Notes: generated by a model from the sequence alone, not told the origin. Shown: positions 1-10,134, counted from the stretch's first letter. The stretch is DNA of 64,000 bases from an uncultured Prevotellaceae bacterium (GCA_900318205.1 ONJS01000011.1:20620-84619), one strand, 5' to 3'. Numbers and translations: made by a program.

Positions 1-2
1 CT

Positions 3-2942
3 GCTGGTGTGCGCATCGCCGCCGCTCCTGGTGGTAACGTTTCGGCTGTTTCCATCAATGTTCGTGGCTTCTCGTCAATCACTGGTACCACCCAGCCGCT
101 GATCGTTCTGGACGGTGTGCCCATCCACAATGGCGACACCAACAACGACGGCTATTGGGACAACCAGCGCATCAACTCCAATGGTCTGGTGGACATCAAC
201 CCCGACGATATCGAGAACATCTCGATCCTGAAGGGTGCCGCCGCATCGGCCCTCTACGGTTCAGAGGCTGCCAACGGCGTTGTCATGATCACCACCAAGA
301 AGGGTGCTGCCGGCACTGGCACCAATGTCGAGTTCGGTGTAAACCTGAGCTGGGACAAGGTGGCTTATATGCCCGACATCCAGCGCGAGTTCGGTCCCGG
401 TTATGACAACTGGGTACTGGGTGACGACAACCCCGACGCTCTGACCGGTTTCCGTCAGACCCGCTTCGACCGCGATGGCAACAAGATCTGGACTCCCAAC
501 CGTGAGACCTACTACAGCTATGGTGCCCGCTACGATGGCCGTGAGATGACCTACTTCGACGGTACCAAGCGTCCCTACGAGCCCATCAAGGGTAACCAGT
601 GGAACGAGGTGTTCCGCACCGGTTTCAACCAGGCTTACAACGTGGCCATCACCAACGCCACCGAGAAGAACAATGTTCGTTTCTCTTACACCTACAATGA
701 CGTACAGGCTACTCAGTACAACTCAAACAACAACAAGCACAACTTCAACCTGAGCGGTACCTTCGGTATCACCAAGAACATCAAGTTGAACTATGCTGCT
801 ACCTACATGAGCCAGTACATCAAGAACCGTCCCTACCGTATCAGCCGTATCGTCTGCAACTACTCGGGTATGTTCGGCGGCTTCACCGATGTGAAGTACA
901 TCCGTGAGCACACCATGACCAGCCTGGGTTACATGAACAGCGTTGCTGCTATCAACGGTGGTTCGTCCAACACCCTGACTCCCGACGAGCAGTTCCTCTA
1001 CTCGCCCATGGGCTCGACCTCACTGATCAGCGAGTACTTCTGGAACATCATGGGTAAGGTACAGGAGGAGCGCCACAACCGCTTCATCGGTTCGGTGAAC
1101 CCCACCTGGGAAATCATCCCCGGCCTGACCCTGGGCGCCCGCATCGCTACCGACTTGACCACCGACAAGATCGAGAACAAGAACTACAGTGAGAACTCTC
1201 ACATGTTCTCGAGCAACGGTGAATACAGCGACAGCTATGCTCTGGCTAACAGCAAGTATGAGATCATCTACGGCGACGTGATGTTGAGCTGGGACAAGAC
1301 CTTTAACGATGTCCACAACATTACCGCTAACATCGGTTACAACGCCCGTCAAGAGAACTACTTCCGTTCTAACGTGAGCACCAGCAAGGGTCTGAGCCAG
1401 GAGAACTGGTTCAACCTGAATGCTTCGGTGGGCACCAAGAACGCCGGCATGACCAAGCAGGAATTGCTCCGCACCGGTATGTTCCTGACCGCAAGCTACG
1501 GTTATGACTACTGGGCATACATCGAGGGTACCATCCGCAACGAGAAGACCTCGACCTTGAAGAAGGGTAACAACTCCTTCTGGTATCCTTCGGTGAGCGG
1601 TAGCATTCTGTTCTCCGAGATGCTGAAGGACAAGCGTCCCGACTGGTTTGACTATGGTAAACTCCGCGCTTCGTTCGGTATCGTGGGTAACGCCCCCGGC
1701 ATCTACAGCGCCGTTAACGCCTACAGCCAGGGTACCATCAACCGTGGTGACACCTACATCTACAACTACATCGACACCAGGGTTGGTAACGAGAGTATCC
1801 GTCCTGAGAAGAAGTACGAGTTTGAGGTTGGTCTCGAGGGCAAGTTCTTGCACAATCGTCTGGGCTTCGAGTTCTCGTTCTACAGCAACGATATCAAGGA
1901 TCAGATCCTCCAAACCACCGCTGCTTACTCTATGGGTGCTGCCAGCATGCTGATGAACGTCGGTGAGCTGACCAACAAGGGTGTTGAGTTCAGCCTCTAC
2001 GGCACTCCCGTTCAGACCCCCGACTTCCGTTGGGATCTGCGCGCCAACATTGCCTTCAACAAGAACAAGGTTAAAAAGCTTGCCGATGGTCTTGACATTC
2101 TGGCCCATCAGAACTTTGATAACGGTGCCGCTCAGCTCGAGTCTCACGTTGGTGAGCCTATGGGTGACTGGTACACCTACACCTGGAAGACCGATGACAA
2201 GGGCAACTACCTGACCAGCAACGGTCTCTACATCACCGATACCGAGACCCGTCACAAGGTGGGTAACGCTATGCCTGACGCCGTGGGTGGTTTCGGTACC
2301 AGCTTCACTTGGAAGAACTGGACCCTGGATGCCGCCTTCGACTTCCGCATCGGTGGTGACGTGCTCAACCTGCCGTGGCAGTACTACATGGACACCGGTA
2401 TCATTGGCGAGGCCGTTGGTGCTCGTGATGCCCAGAGCGGCGGTCTGTTCTACTACAGCACTGTTGATGATGTAAACGACAAGTCCAGCATCGTTCAAGT
2501 TAGCGCTCCCGCTGACTACAAGCGCGGCGAGACCATGATCGACGGTCACTACGTTTGGGACAATGGTGTGATCCAGCCCGGTGTTAACGAGGATGGCACC
2601 CCCAACACGACCATCGTTACCCAGTTCGAGATCAACGACATGCAGTATGGTTGGGGTACCAGCTCCACCCAGAGCTATGCTAAGGCTATCCAGGACAACA
2701 GCTACGTTAAGTGCCGTGAGCTCAGCCTCACCTACATGTTGCCCAAGTCGCTGACCAGCAAGTTCGCTTGCAGCCGCCTGTCGATTTCGGCATTTGCCCG
2801 CAACCCGTTCTATGTATATCGTGCTCTCAAGATCTTTGATGCTGAGACCACCGATGGTACCAACTGGATCTACCAAGCACAGGTTGGTGGTTCTACCGCC
2901 AGCACCCGCACCTTTGGTGTATCCCTGCGTGCAAACTTCTAA
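3..2942 (+). CDS. SusC/RagA-type TonB-dependent outer membrane transporter (5' end outside window)
   Basis: TonB-dependent beta-barrel that imports glycans or other large nutrients, working with the SusD-like lipoprotein encoded next. The window opens inside the plug domain: the first residues include NVRGFSS, PLIVLDGVP and ISILKGAAASALYG, all hallmarks of SusC plugs. The remaining ~850 residues are rich in alternating aromatic/polar beta strands, and the chain ends in a typical barrel terminus (VSLRANF, last residue Phe). Signal peptide, carboxypeptidase-like regulatory domain and TonB box lie upstream and cannot be seen. The frame is open from the left edge, so the GTG at 9 is not a real start. 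The substrate cannot be read from the sequence. Confidence 0.95.
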   Translation, partial: AGVRIAAAPGGNVSAVSINVRGFSSITGTTQPLIVLDGVPIHNGDTNNDGYWDNQRINSNGLVDINPDDIENISILKGAAASALYGSEAANGVVMITTKKGAAGTGTNVEFGVNLSWDKVAYMPDIQREFGPGYDNWVLGDDNPDALTGFRQTRFDRDGNKIWTPNRETYYSYGARYDGREMTYFDGTKRPYEPIKGNQWNEVFRTGFNQAYNVAITNATEKNNVRFSYTYNDVQATQYNSNNNKHNFNLSGTFGITKNIKLNYAATYMSQYIKNRPYRISRIVCNYSGMFGGFTDVKYIREHTMTSLGYMNSVAAINGGSSNTLTPDEQFLYSPMGSTSLISEYFWNIMGKVQEERHNRFIGSVNPTWEIIPGLTLGARIATDLTTDKIENKNYSENSHMFSSNGEYSDSYALANSKYEIIYGDVMLSWDKTFNDVHNITANIGYNARQENYFRSNVSTSKGLSQENWFNLNASVGTKNAGMTKQELLRTGMFLTASYGYDYWAYIEGTIRNEKTSTLKKGNNSFWYPSVSGSILFSEMLKDKRPDWFDYGKLRASFGIVGNAPGIYSAVNAYSQGTINRGDTYIYNYIDTRVGNESIRPEKKYEFEVGLEGKFLHNRLGFEFSFYSNDIKDQILQTTAAYSMGAASMLMNVGELTNKGVEFSLYGTPVQTPDFRWDLRANIAFNKNKVKKLADGLDILAHQNFDNGAAQLESHVGEPMGDWYTYTWKTDDKGNYLTSNGLYITDTETRHKVGNAMPDAVGGFGTSFTWKNWTLDAAFDFRIGGDVLNLPWQYYMDTGIIGEAVGARDAQSGGLFYYSTVDDVNDKSSIVQVSAPADYKRGETMIDGHYVWDNGVIQPGVNEDGTPNTTIVTQFEINDMQYGWGTSSTQSYAKAIQDNSYVKCRELSLTYMLPKSLTSKFACSRLSISAFARNPFYVYRALKIFDAETTDGTNWIYQAQVGGSTASTRTFGVSLRANF

Positions 2943-2981
2943 TGCGTGAACCAGTAAAAATTGCAAACAATTAAGAAGACA

Positions 2982-4709
2982 ATGTATATGAAAAAGATAT
3001 TTTTATTGCTCTTTGCCGCAGTTGGTTTGATGACCGCTCTCTCATCGTGCTCTGATGATGACTTCAACGAGAAGTATCCCGATCCGTCAAAGACCACTAC
3101 TGTGGGTGTGCCCCAGGTATTCACCGGCATCATGCACAATGGTAACCGCTGGATGAATCCCACCTACTGGCGCTACTACACCCAGTCCACCACGTCCGGC
3201 TGCTTCTCGGGCGTAATCGGCAATTCCAATGGCCGCGGTCGTTTCCGTGGTGCCAGCGAGGGTTACTTCAACATCCGTTGGCAGGACTACTACAAGATGC
3301 TCACCCAGTACCGTCTGCTTGAGTATAACTACGACAACATGAACGAGACCGAGAAACCCGCCAACGAGATTTTCTATCTGCTGGGTCGCACCCTGGTAGA
3401 GGCTCAGTTGCACGAGGTGCTCTCCATCTGGGGAGACGTGCCCTACAAGGGTGCCGGTACCCTGTGGATGACGGGTGACTATGACGCCGCCAAGCAGGCT
3501 GTTGCCTACGACGATGACGTTGATCTCTACAGGATGATTCTCGACGACCTCAAGGCAGTGGGTGACTACTTCGCTAGTGGCAACGTGAACGCTGCAGGTC
3601 TCAGCTCGCTGGCCCGTCAGGACATTTCCTGCGCCAAGGGTTCGGCCGAGATGTGGCAGAGGTATGTCAACTCGCTGCGTCTGCGCATCGCCCTGCACCT
3701 GGCCACCAATGGTGACCTCACTGGTGAAGCTCGCAATGCCATCGCCGAGATCCTGAACAACCCCAGCAAGTATCCCTTGATCGAGAACAATAATCATAAC
3801 ATGGGTGTTGACGGCGAGACCTCGACCGACGACTACAACTATGGTAAGGGTATCGCCCAGGCTCTCGCTGGTCGCAGCGAAGGCTCTGGTTCACAGGCTA
3901 TGCTCGATGCTATGAATGTTCCCGCCAACGGTATTCCCGATGAGAACACCGACCCCAGGATTGCTGCCATCTATGACTGCAACCCCGACGGTGAGTATGT
4001 TGCCTATGACAACTCCCTGACCGACGCCCAGATCAGTGATATCGCCTCTGCCAAGGACGCCGAATACAAGGAGCGTGGCATCCCCTACTGCAACTACTAC
4101 TGCTACATCGACACCATCGCTATGGCTGGTTGGGCAACCTATCAGGGTAATGCCAACCTGAACGGTATCTGGATCAGCGCAGCCGAGGTTGCTCTGAGCA
4201 AGGCCGAGGCCTATCTGATGGGCTATGGTGTAGGCGCCGATGCTGCAAAGGCTAAGCAGTTCTTCATCGACGGTGTCGCCCTCTCTAACGAGTACTACTG
4301 GGACATGAAGATTGGTTCATCCCTGGCTAAGGACGGCAACGACAGCTACAATGGCTATCGCAGACTGGAAGTTCCCGTTTACGATGATTTCATCGCCTAT
4401 GCCAACAAGATCTGGCAGCCTACTCAGGAGTGTATTGCTACCCAGCTGTGGCTCAACTTCGGTTTCATGAATGAGCTCGAGGCTTGGAACGTTACCCGCC
4501 GCACCGGTTATCCCAACGTGAAGTTCATGAGGGACAACCAGCAGAGTGACTATCCCACTCCTCCCCATCGTCTGCCTTATCCCAGTGATGAGCTGAACTT
4601 CAACTCTACCAACGTCCAGAACGCTATCAAGACCAACTATAGCGAGTCTACTGGTTACTACACCAAGCTCTTCTGGGCCAAGGAGAACTACTATTCACTC
4701 TTTAATTAA
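2982..4709 (+). CDS. SusD/RagB-like nutrient-binding outer membrane lipoprotein
   Basis: Surface lipoprotein that caps the SusC-type transporter encoded 39 bp upstream. About 575 aa, the usual size. The ATG at 2982 begins MYMKK followed by a hydrophobic stretch and the lipobox LSSC, then a DDD run typical of Bacteroidetes surface-export signals. An in-frame TTG at 2961 is rejected because it would put charged residues ahead of the signal peptide; the ATG at 2988 is an equally good start. Helical TPR-like stretches with EAQLHEVL and ISAAEVALSKAEAYL match the SusD fold. No regulator or glycoside hydrolase follows, so the substrate is unknown. Confidence 0.93.
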   Translation: MYMKKIFLLLFAAVGLMTALSSCSDDDFNEKYPDPSKTTTVGVPQVFTGIMHNGNRWMNPTYWRYYTQSTTSGCFSGVIGNSNGRGRFRGASEGYFNIRWQDYYKMLTQYRLLEYNYDNMNETEKPANEIFYLLGRTLVEAQLHEVLSIWGDVPYKGAGTLWMTGDYDAAKQAVAYDDDVDLYRMILDDLKAVGDYFASGNVNAAGLSSLARQDISCAKGSAEMWQRYVNSLRLRIALHLATNGDLTGEARNAIAEILNNPSKYPLIENNNHNMGVDGETSTDDYNYGKGIAQALAGRSEGSGSQAMLDAMNVPANGIPDENTDPRIAAIYDCNPDGEYVAYDNSLTDAQISDIASAKDAEYKERGIPYCNYYCYIDTIAMAGWATYQGNANLNGIWISAAEVALSKAEAYLMGYGVGADAAKAKQFFIDGVALSNEYYWDMKIGSSLAKDGNDSYNGYRRLEVPVYDDFIAYANKIWQPTQECIATQLWLNFGFMNELEAWNVTRRTGYPNVKFMRDNQQSDYPTPPHRLPYPSDELNFNSTNVQNAIKTNYSESTGYYTKLFWAKENYYSLFN

Positions 4710-4745
4710 AGAATGAAGGTCAGTCCTGGTGACTGATTGAGATAA

Positions 4746-4782
4746 AATCCCCGGCAGGCAACAGCTTGCCGGGGATTTTTCT
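4746..4782 (+). terminator. Rho-independent terminator of the SusCD operon
   Basis: Perfect stem AATCCCCGGCA / TGCCGGGGATT around a ~10-nt loop, followed by a T tract, 37 bp after the SusD stop codon. Confidence 0.85.
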
Positions 4783-4826
4783 TGTTCCCGTGATGCTGGC
4801 AACAGCCATCATCACATGTCAGAAGA

Positions 4827-4877
4827 ATCATTAGAGTGCCCAGGGAAACATCGAATATGTTAGCGGTTTGAAGAACC
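4827..4877. repeat. Intergenic direct repeat, left copy
   Basis: About 50 bp beginning ATCATTAGAGTG and running through ATGTTAGCGGTT. It recurs with ~80% identity at 5330-5380. The two copies flank the hairpin array between SusD and fmt. No coding potential that I trust. Confidence 0.7.
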
Positions 4878-4989
4878 CCTGTTTTCCGCACTAGCATTTT
4901 GCAAAAATAAATTTTGTCTGATATTCAGCGATTTAACGTTATGATTTTTGCAAGATGGCCTGTCTTGTGCTATTTTCACCCGGCAAAAA

Positions 4990-5272
4990 AGGTCGGAGAC
5001 CTTGACAAGGCCAGCGGCCTTGAATTGAGGTAGCCCCATGGCGTACAGGCCGATAGGTCTGTGCGGCATGGGGAAGGAGCGTCCAAAGGGAAAGGGCCTC
5101 GAAGGGGGCCACACATTCCAGGCTAAGGAAATGTCGCGGTTAGTGGCCCCTTTCAGGGCCCGTTATTACTGTCCTGACGGTCCCCAGGCTACACAGACCT
5201 TCGGCCTGTGCACCCTAGGGTTTGTGAAATTCAAGGCCGCTGGCCTTGTGCAGGCCTTCGACCTGCTTGGAC
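4990..5272. repeat. Array of short perfect hairpins in the susD-fmt intergenic region
   Basis: The 779-bp gap between SusD and fmt holds at least six consecutive hairpins rather than a gene: AAGGTC-gga-GACCTT (4990-5004), CAAGGCC-agc-GGCCTTG (5006-5022), CCCCATG...CATGGGG (around 5034-5075), a GGCCCC...GGGCCC hairpin near 5145, CAAGGCC-gc-TGGCCTTG (around 5230) and GCAGG-ccttcga-CCTGC (around 5250). Several share the words AAGGCC/GGCCTT, so this may be a REP-like dispersed element. No promoter box is evident. Confidence 0.6.
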
Positions 5273-5329
5273 ACAACAATCGCCATTAATGACTTCACTG
5301 TGTGTCGCAAAGCGGAAATCAGGAAAGAA

Positions 5330-5380
5330 ATCATTAGAGTGTCCGGGAAAACATTGAAGATGTTAGCGGTTCCAAGAACC
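5330..5380. repeat. Intergenic direct repeat, right copy
   Basis: Partner of 4827-4877 (ATCATTAGAGTG...ATGTTAGCGGTT). It ends about 110 bp from the 3' end of fmt. Confidence 0.7.
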
Positions 5381-5488
5381 GATTTCAATGAGAAAGACCA
5401 TGCTGCGAATCTCGGAGAGGTTCGCAGCATGGTCCATGAGCTGAATATAGCAAGTGCCTCGAAGAGGAACTTTGTGATGACAGGCTTT

Positions 5489-6469
5489 TTACTGGCAGTG
5501 TGCGGTGGGGTGAAGGACGTAGCCGCGCAGGAAGGCGTCGGTGTCCATGCGTTTCTTGCCCGACTGCTGCAGGGAGAGGATTTCCAGCCAGCCGTCGCCA
5601 CATGCTACATGCATTCTCTTGCGGTCGGCACGGATAGTGCCAGGCGCAGGGTTCGCATCGGCAGCAAACGGCTCAGGCTCTCCCGTGGCATATACTTTCA
5701 GCGTGGTGGGTTCCTGACCCTCCTCGTTGAGCAGCGTAGTCCAGGCGGCAGGGTAGGGCGACAGGCCGCGGATGTGGTTGTACAGCACCTCGGCGGGACG
5801 GCTCCAGTCGATGCGGCAGGTATCCTTGAAGATCTTGGGGGCGGGTGTTGCCTGTTGCCCGGCAGTGAGCATTTGGTCTTGAGGAATGGGTTTGACGGTG
5901 CCCGCGATGATGGCGTCAACGGTCTCAAGCACCATGTCGGCACCCATCACCATCAGGCGGTCGTGGATGACTTCCACGTTGTCCTGGCGGCCGATGGGGC
6001 ACGAGCGCTGCTGGATGACGTCGCCTGTGTCAATCTCGTGCTTGAGGAAGAAGGTCGTCACACCGGTTTCGGTGTCACCGTTCATCACCGCCCAGTTGAT
6101 GGGCGCGGCACCACGGTAGCGCGGCAGCAGCGACGCATGCAGGTTGAAGGTGCCCAGCGGCGGCATCTGCCACACCGCTTCGGGCAGCATCCTGAAGGCG
6201 ATGACAATAAACAGTTGTGCTTGATAGGACTGCAACTCCTCGATAAAGGCCTCATCCTTGAGGCTCACAGGTTGCAGCACGGGCAGACCTTGCTCCACAG
6301 CATAGCGCTTCACGTCACTCTGCTGCAGCTGGCGCCCGCGGCCTGCGGGCTTGTCGGGCATGGTCACTACGGCGACGACGTTATAACCGCCGTCCACCAG
6401 ACGTTTCAGGCTCTCGACAGCAAAGTCAGGCGTCCCGAAAAAAACGATCTTCAAATCCTCTTTACTCAT
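5489..6469 (-). CDS. fmt: Methionyl-tRNA formyltransferase
   Basis: Formylates initiator Met-tRNA with 10-formyl-THF in the cytoplasm. 326 aa, normal length. The N-terminal hydrolase domain shows VFFGTPDFAVESL, the PAGRG element, and the signature NLHASLLPRYRGAAPINWA containing the formyl-donor-site Asn-x-His pair and the SLLPxYRG loop; GVTTFFL and DTGDVI follow. The C-terminal OB-like tRNA-binding domain fills residues ~210-326. It is the last gene of a minus-strand run (sua5, sugar transferase, ClC, PAP2, fmt), an order partly conserved in Bacteroidales. It sits 45 bp after the PAP2 gene, across a gap of tandem CTCCTAACT-like units. Confidence 0.97.
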   Translation of the reverse strand: MSKEDLKIVFFGTPDFAVESLKRLVDGGYNVVAVVTMPDKPAGRGRQLQQSDVKRYAVEQGLPVLQPVSLKDEAFIEELQSYQAQLFIVIAFRMLPEAVWQMPPLGTFNLHASLLPRYRGAAPINWAVMNGDTETGVTTFFLKHEIDTGDVIQQRSCPIGRQDNVEVIHDRLMVMGADMVLETVDAIIAGTVKPIPQDQMLTAGQQATPAPKIFKDTCRIDWSRPAEVLYNHIRGLSPYPAAWTTLLNEEGQEPTTLKVYATGEPEPFAADANPAPGTIRADRKRMHVACGDGWLEILSLQQSGKKRMDTDAFLRGYVLHPTAHCQ

Positions 6470-6514
6470 AATTGCAATTCAGTTAACTCCTAACTCCTAA
6501 CTTCTCACTCCTAA

Positions 6515-8284
6515 CTAGAAAGAGATGCAAAGGGCGCCGCCCAGTACCCACTGGTGCAGATGCTTGCTTGCACTGCTTTTGAATTCCTGCATGGGATCCC
6601 ATCTGAAAGTCTCAATGAGGTCTTGGCGTACTCTTGGACAGAATTCTTCAATGTACATAAACGGGGCATAGGTGGCAGTATAGGTTTTTTGGGAATAATC
6701 ATAATCGCAGAATACTCGCCACGAGAATGAATTCTTGTAAGCGTAGGTGAGTGAGAGGCCTGTACCAAATTTCATTGAGTGAGAGGCATGGACATTAATG
6801 TAGTCCCATTCTTTGTAGGCAACCACATCACCGTCTTTAAAGAAATGACCATCTTCATCATAGTCAACCTTGTCTCCAAGGAATTTGCCTTGCACGTCAA
6901 TATCGTCCATGATGCTTTCGCCAATCAGTAACTTGGTGCCGATGGCAAAACGGGAGGATAGAGGCAGGCTGAAGTATAGACCGGCATCGGCAGCAAATTC
7001 GGTAATGTGGTCACTTTCAATTTCGATGTCAAAGTGAGTGATGGCATCCTGGAAATCGGGATCTTCGGCAATTTCTTTCAGACTCTTTCTCTCAATATCG
7101 GTAAATTGTGACCAGCCATTGATGGGCGTACTCTTGACGCGAAGGCGTCCGCCAATGCCGATATAGGGGTTGAAGAAGTAGGCACCCTCAACGCCCACAG
7201 CGGTCGCAGAGCGGAATTTGAGCTCGAGGGGGTCCATATCGGGAGAGTCATTAGGATCACCGGGGTCATCGATGCCGAAGTTGAACCCGGGCAATGTCAA
7301 ATGCTTGTTGCCAAGGCCGATGCCCATCGAGATGGAGAAGAATGACGGATTCACGCTCAGGTCGGGATGGTAAGCGAGGTCATTCATCAGCAGGCCTTTG
7401 TCCTTGAAAAGCAGGTCGCAGATGCCGTAAGCTAACTCGGTAGAGAGAATACCAATACCGGCACCCGAGAGCACGTCGCTGATCCAGTGCCTGTTGTTCA
7501 ATACACGCATCACGCCAGTAGCAGTAGCTACCGTATAGCCGCCGATGGAGTACCATGGAGAGCGTGTCAAGCCATATTCCTTGTGCAGGATGGTTGCACC
7601 GACAAAGGCCGTTGCAGTGTGCCCTGAGGGCCATGAGTTGCGAGTAGAGCCATCGGGACGTAACTCGCTGGCGGTGTATTTGATACCGTTGACAAAGGCC
7701 GCCATGACGCCGTAGGATGCCAGTGACGAGGCAAACAGTCGCGGCCAGGATGAGCGGCCCTCAACGCCAGCCATTTTAAGGCCTGCGGTCAGTGCGATGC
7801 CTGAGAACTGGGTGTAGTTGTCAATCTCGCTATGGAAGTTGTACTTAACGAGGCGGATCTTGGTGTTCGTATTATTGTAGTTTTGGCGGAAGGCCTCTTT
7901 CTCGCCCTTCGCTATCATGCCGGCTACGAACAGCGGGATGCCCACCCACGTCTGGTCCTGTAAGAAGGTATAGGGCTTGACGGCAGGGTTGGTGGTGTTC
8001 TTCAAGAATTTGAAATCCGCACCACGATATTTGCGGAAGGTGTCAAGATCATAATCATCCAAACCTAAGGATGCAAGTTGATCGGCTTTGACTGTTGATG
8101 ATACTGTGTCAATGTCATTGACAGGCTCACTATCGGTAGCAATGGCGTCTTGAACGGTCTCGTCGACAATGGTTGCAACCGAGTCATTGATAATCGGTTC
8201 ATTGATACTAGTTTCATCCGTCGCTCCTGCCTTGAATGACAGCAGCGCAACGGCCATTAGGAATAAGATGTAAACTTTCTTCAT
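6515..8284 (-). CDS. PAP2 family phosphatase with C-terminal outer-membrane-like domain
   Basis: 589 aa with an N-terminal signal peptide (MKKVYILFLMAVALLSFKAGA). The central PAP2 domain carries SWPSGHTATAF (PSGH motif with catalytic His) and RVLNNRHWISDVLSGAGIG (SRxxxxxHxxxD-type motif; here the first Ser/Arg pair is replaced by N-N-R). Such enzymes remove phosphate from lipid pyrophosphates or phosphatidic acid. Residues ~300-589 form a second region of alternating beta strands ending in an aromatic-rich terminus (GGALCISF), resembling a small outer-membrane barrel. That fits a periplasmic or outer-membrane location. Substrate not determinable. Confidence 0.88.
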   Translation of the reverse strand: MKKVYILFLMAVALLSFKAGATDETSINEPIINDSVATIVDETVQDAIATDSEPVNDIDTVSSTVKADQLASLGLDDYDLDTFRKYRGADFKFLKNTTNPAVKPYTFLQDQTWVGIPLFVAGMIAKGEKEAFRQNYNNTNTKIRLVKYNFHSEIDNYTQFSGIALTAGLKMAGVEGRSSWPRLFASSLASYGVMAAFVNGIKYTASELRPDGSTRNSWPSGHTATAFVGATILHKEYGLTRSPWYSIGGYTVATATGVMRVLNNRHWISDVLSGAGIGILSTELAYGICDLLFKDKGLLMNDLAYHPDLSVNPSFFSISMGIGLGNKHLTLPGFNFGIDDPGDPNDSPDMDPLELKFRSATAVGVEGAYFFNPYIGIGGRLRVKSTPINGWSQFTDIERKSLKEIAEDPDFQDAITHFDIEIESDHITEFAADAGLYFSLPLSSRFAIGTKLLIGESIMDDIDVQGKFLGDKVDYDEDGHFFKDGDVVAYKEWDYINVHASHSMKFGTGLSLTYAYKNSFSWRVFCDYDYSQKTYTATYAPFMYIEEFCPRVRQDLIETFRWDPMQEFKSSASKHLHQWVLGGALCISF

Positions 8285-8298
8285 AATGCTAGAATGAT

Positions 8299-10134
8299 TT
8301 AATCATATGTGTAGTGTTTCAGTACTTGACGGTAGCTGTTGAATATCTTGCTCTTGGAAACGAAGCCCACATAGTTGCCCTCCTCGTCAACGACGGGCAG
8401 GTTCCAGGCCCCCGTGTCATCAAAGGTCTTCATCACCTTCTCCATCGGTGTGCCAACGACAACTTTGGCGGGCGGAATAGCCATGAAGCGGTTGACGTAC
8501 ATGCGGCGGTACAGGTCGGGGCGGAACATGATGTTGCGGATGTCGTCGAGCTGTACCACGCCCACCAGTTTGCCGCTATCGTCGGTCACCGGGAAGAGGT
8601 TGCGGCGACTCTGGGCAATGATATCAACCATGTCCTTGAGGCTCATGTCGGGGTGGACGACCGAAAAGTCCTTTTCGATCACACTGTCCATCTTCAACAG
8701 GGTGAGCACCGAACGGTCCTTCTGGTGTGTGAGCAGTTCGCCACGCTTGGCGAGACGGCGGGCATAGATGCCGTAGGGTGTGAAGATGTGGCTGATGGCG
8801 TAGCTGCTGGCCGACACGATGAGCAGCGGCAGGAACAAGTCATAGCCACCGGTCATCTCGGCGGTAAGGAAGATAGCCATCAGTGGTGCATGCATGACAC
8901 CAGCCATCACGCCTGCCATACCCATGAGGGCAAAGTTCTTGATGCTCAACGGAGTGGCGGGGTCGATAATGCCGAGGTTATTGAACAGGTAGGCAAAAAA
9001 GACACCTGCCATACAACCCACAAACAGTGAGGGGGCAAAGGTTCCTCCCACACCGCCGCCTCCATTGGTAGCCGCCGTAGCAAACACCTTGAAGGCGCCC
9101 AGGGCAAATAGGAACAGCAGCACGGCAACGGTGTTGTTGCGGAAACTGTAGAAGGGGCTGTTGTTAAAGATGGCGGTGACGTCACCGTTGATGAGGCGGG
9201 TGATGCTCTCGAAGCCTTCACCGTACAGCGGAGGCATCAGGAAGATGAGCACGCTCAGGGTGAGACCACCCACGGCGAAGCGCACCCAGCGGTTGCGCAA
9301 CCGCTTGAAACGGCCCTCGATGCGGTCGATGAGGTTGATGAAATAGAGTGATACGAAGCCGCAGAAGATGCCCAGCAGTACGACATACGGGATGCGTGAG
9401 GCAAAGAACGGTTCACTCTGTGAGAAGAAGAATTCCACATTGTAGCCCGTAAAGACGTAGGCCACTGTAGCGCCAGCCACCGAAGCCACAATTAGTGGGA
9501 TGGCAGCACCGGCCGTGAGGTCCATCATCAGCACCTCGATGGTGAAAAGCAGGCCGGCGATGGGCGCCTTAAAGATGCCGGCGATACCGGCAGCAGCACC
9601 ACATGCCACGAGCATTGCCAGCGTTTGGGGGGTAAGTCTGAAGGCCTGCCCCAGGTTGCTGCCGATGGCTGCACCCGTGAACACGATTGGACCCTCGGCT
9701 CCGACCGAACCACCGAAACCGATGGTTACCGACGAGGCGATGAGCGACGAGTACATATTGTGAATCTTCAGGCGGCTCTTCTTCAGCGCCAGGGCATAAA
9801 GCACGCGCGTGACACCATGCGAGATGGGCTCGCGGGCAATGTAATAGACATAGAGCGTCGCCAGCAGGATGCCGACGGCGGGAAATATCAGATAGGGCAG
9901 GTTGCCCTGCTCAATGATGAAACGACGGGTGAGGAAATCGGCAATCAGTGAGATGAGCGTCTTGAGCAACACGGCTGCCAGGCCTGCTGCAATGCCCACG
10001 ATGAGCGCCAACATCACAACAAAAGTCTTGTCGGGAATATGCTTCTCTCGCCAGATGAGTATCCTCAGCCAGCCGTTTGTCGTTTCGCTGGCAGGAACCT
10101 TGTCTCGTTTTGTCGCTGATTGCTGTGCCATCAC
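8299..10134 (-). CDS. ClC-type chloride channel/antiporter with C-terminal CBS pair
   Basis: 611 aa inner-membrane protein. Transmembrane ClC domain (residues ~30-440) contains the filter motifs GFGGSVGAEGPIVF (GxEGP) and GGGGVGGTFAPSLF (GxFAP). Residues ~460-605 form two CBS modules (SVVHPDMSLKDMVDII and PPAKVVVGTPMEKVMKTF), which often bind adenine nucleotides. The start codon overlaps the stop of the upstream sugar transferase by 4 bp (ATGA), indicating translational coupling. ClC next to sua5 and fmt is a recurring Bacteroidetes arrangement. Whether it is a channel or a H+/Cl- exchanger cannot be settled from what I can see. Confidence 0.93.
   Translation of the reverse strand: MMAQQSATKRDKVPASETTNGWLRILIWREKHIPDKTFVVMLALIVGIAAGLAAVLLKTLISLIADFLTRRFIIEQGNLPYLIFPAVGILLATLYVYYIAREPISHGVTRVLYALALKKSRLKIHNMYSSLIASSVTIGFGGSVGAEGPIVFTGAAIGSNLGQAFRLTPQTLAMLVACGAAAGIAGIFKAPIAGLLFTIEVLMMDLTAGAAIPLIVASVAGATVAYVFTGYNVEFFFSQSEPFFASRIPYVVLLGIFCGFVSLYFINLIDRIEGRFKRLRNRWVRFAVGGLTLSVLIFLMPPLYGEGFESITRLINGDVTAIFNNSPFYSFRNNTVAVLLFLFALGAFKVFATAATNGGGGVGGTFAPSLFVGCMAGVFFAYLFNNLGIIDPATPLSIKNFALMGMAGVMAGVMHAPLMAIFLTAEMTGGYDLFLPLLIVSASSYAISHIFTPYGIYARRLAKRGELLTHQKDRSVLTLLKMDSVIEKDFSVVHPDMSLKDMVDIIAQSRRNLFPVTDDSGKLVGVVQLDDIRNIMFRPDLYRRMYVNRFMAIPPAKVVVGTPMEKVMKTFDDTGAWNLPVVDEEGNYVGFVSKSKIFNSYRQVLKHYTYD

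Noticed and set aside
1020-2966. 648-aa open frame antisense to SusC
   Set aside because: Mirror of the SusC codon bias; no domain, and the sense frame has clear SusC motifs.
5246-6493. 415-aa open frame antisense to fmt
   Set aside because: Shadow of the strongly biased fmt coding strand; Fmt motifs are unambiguous on the minus strand.
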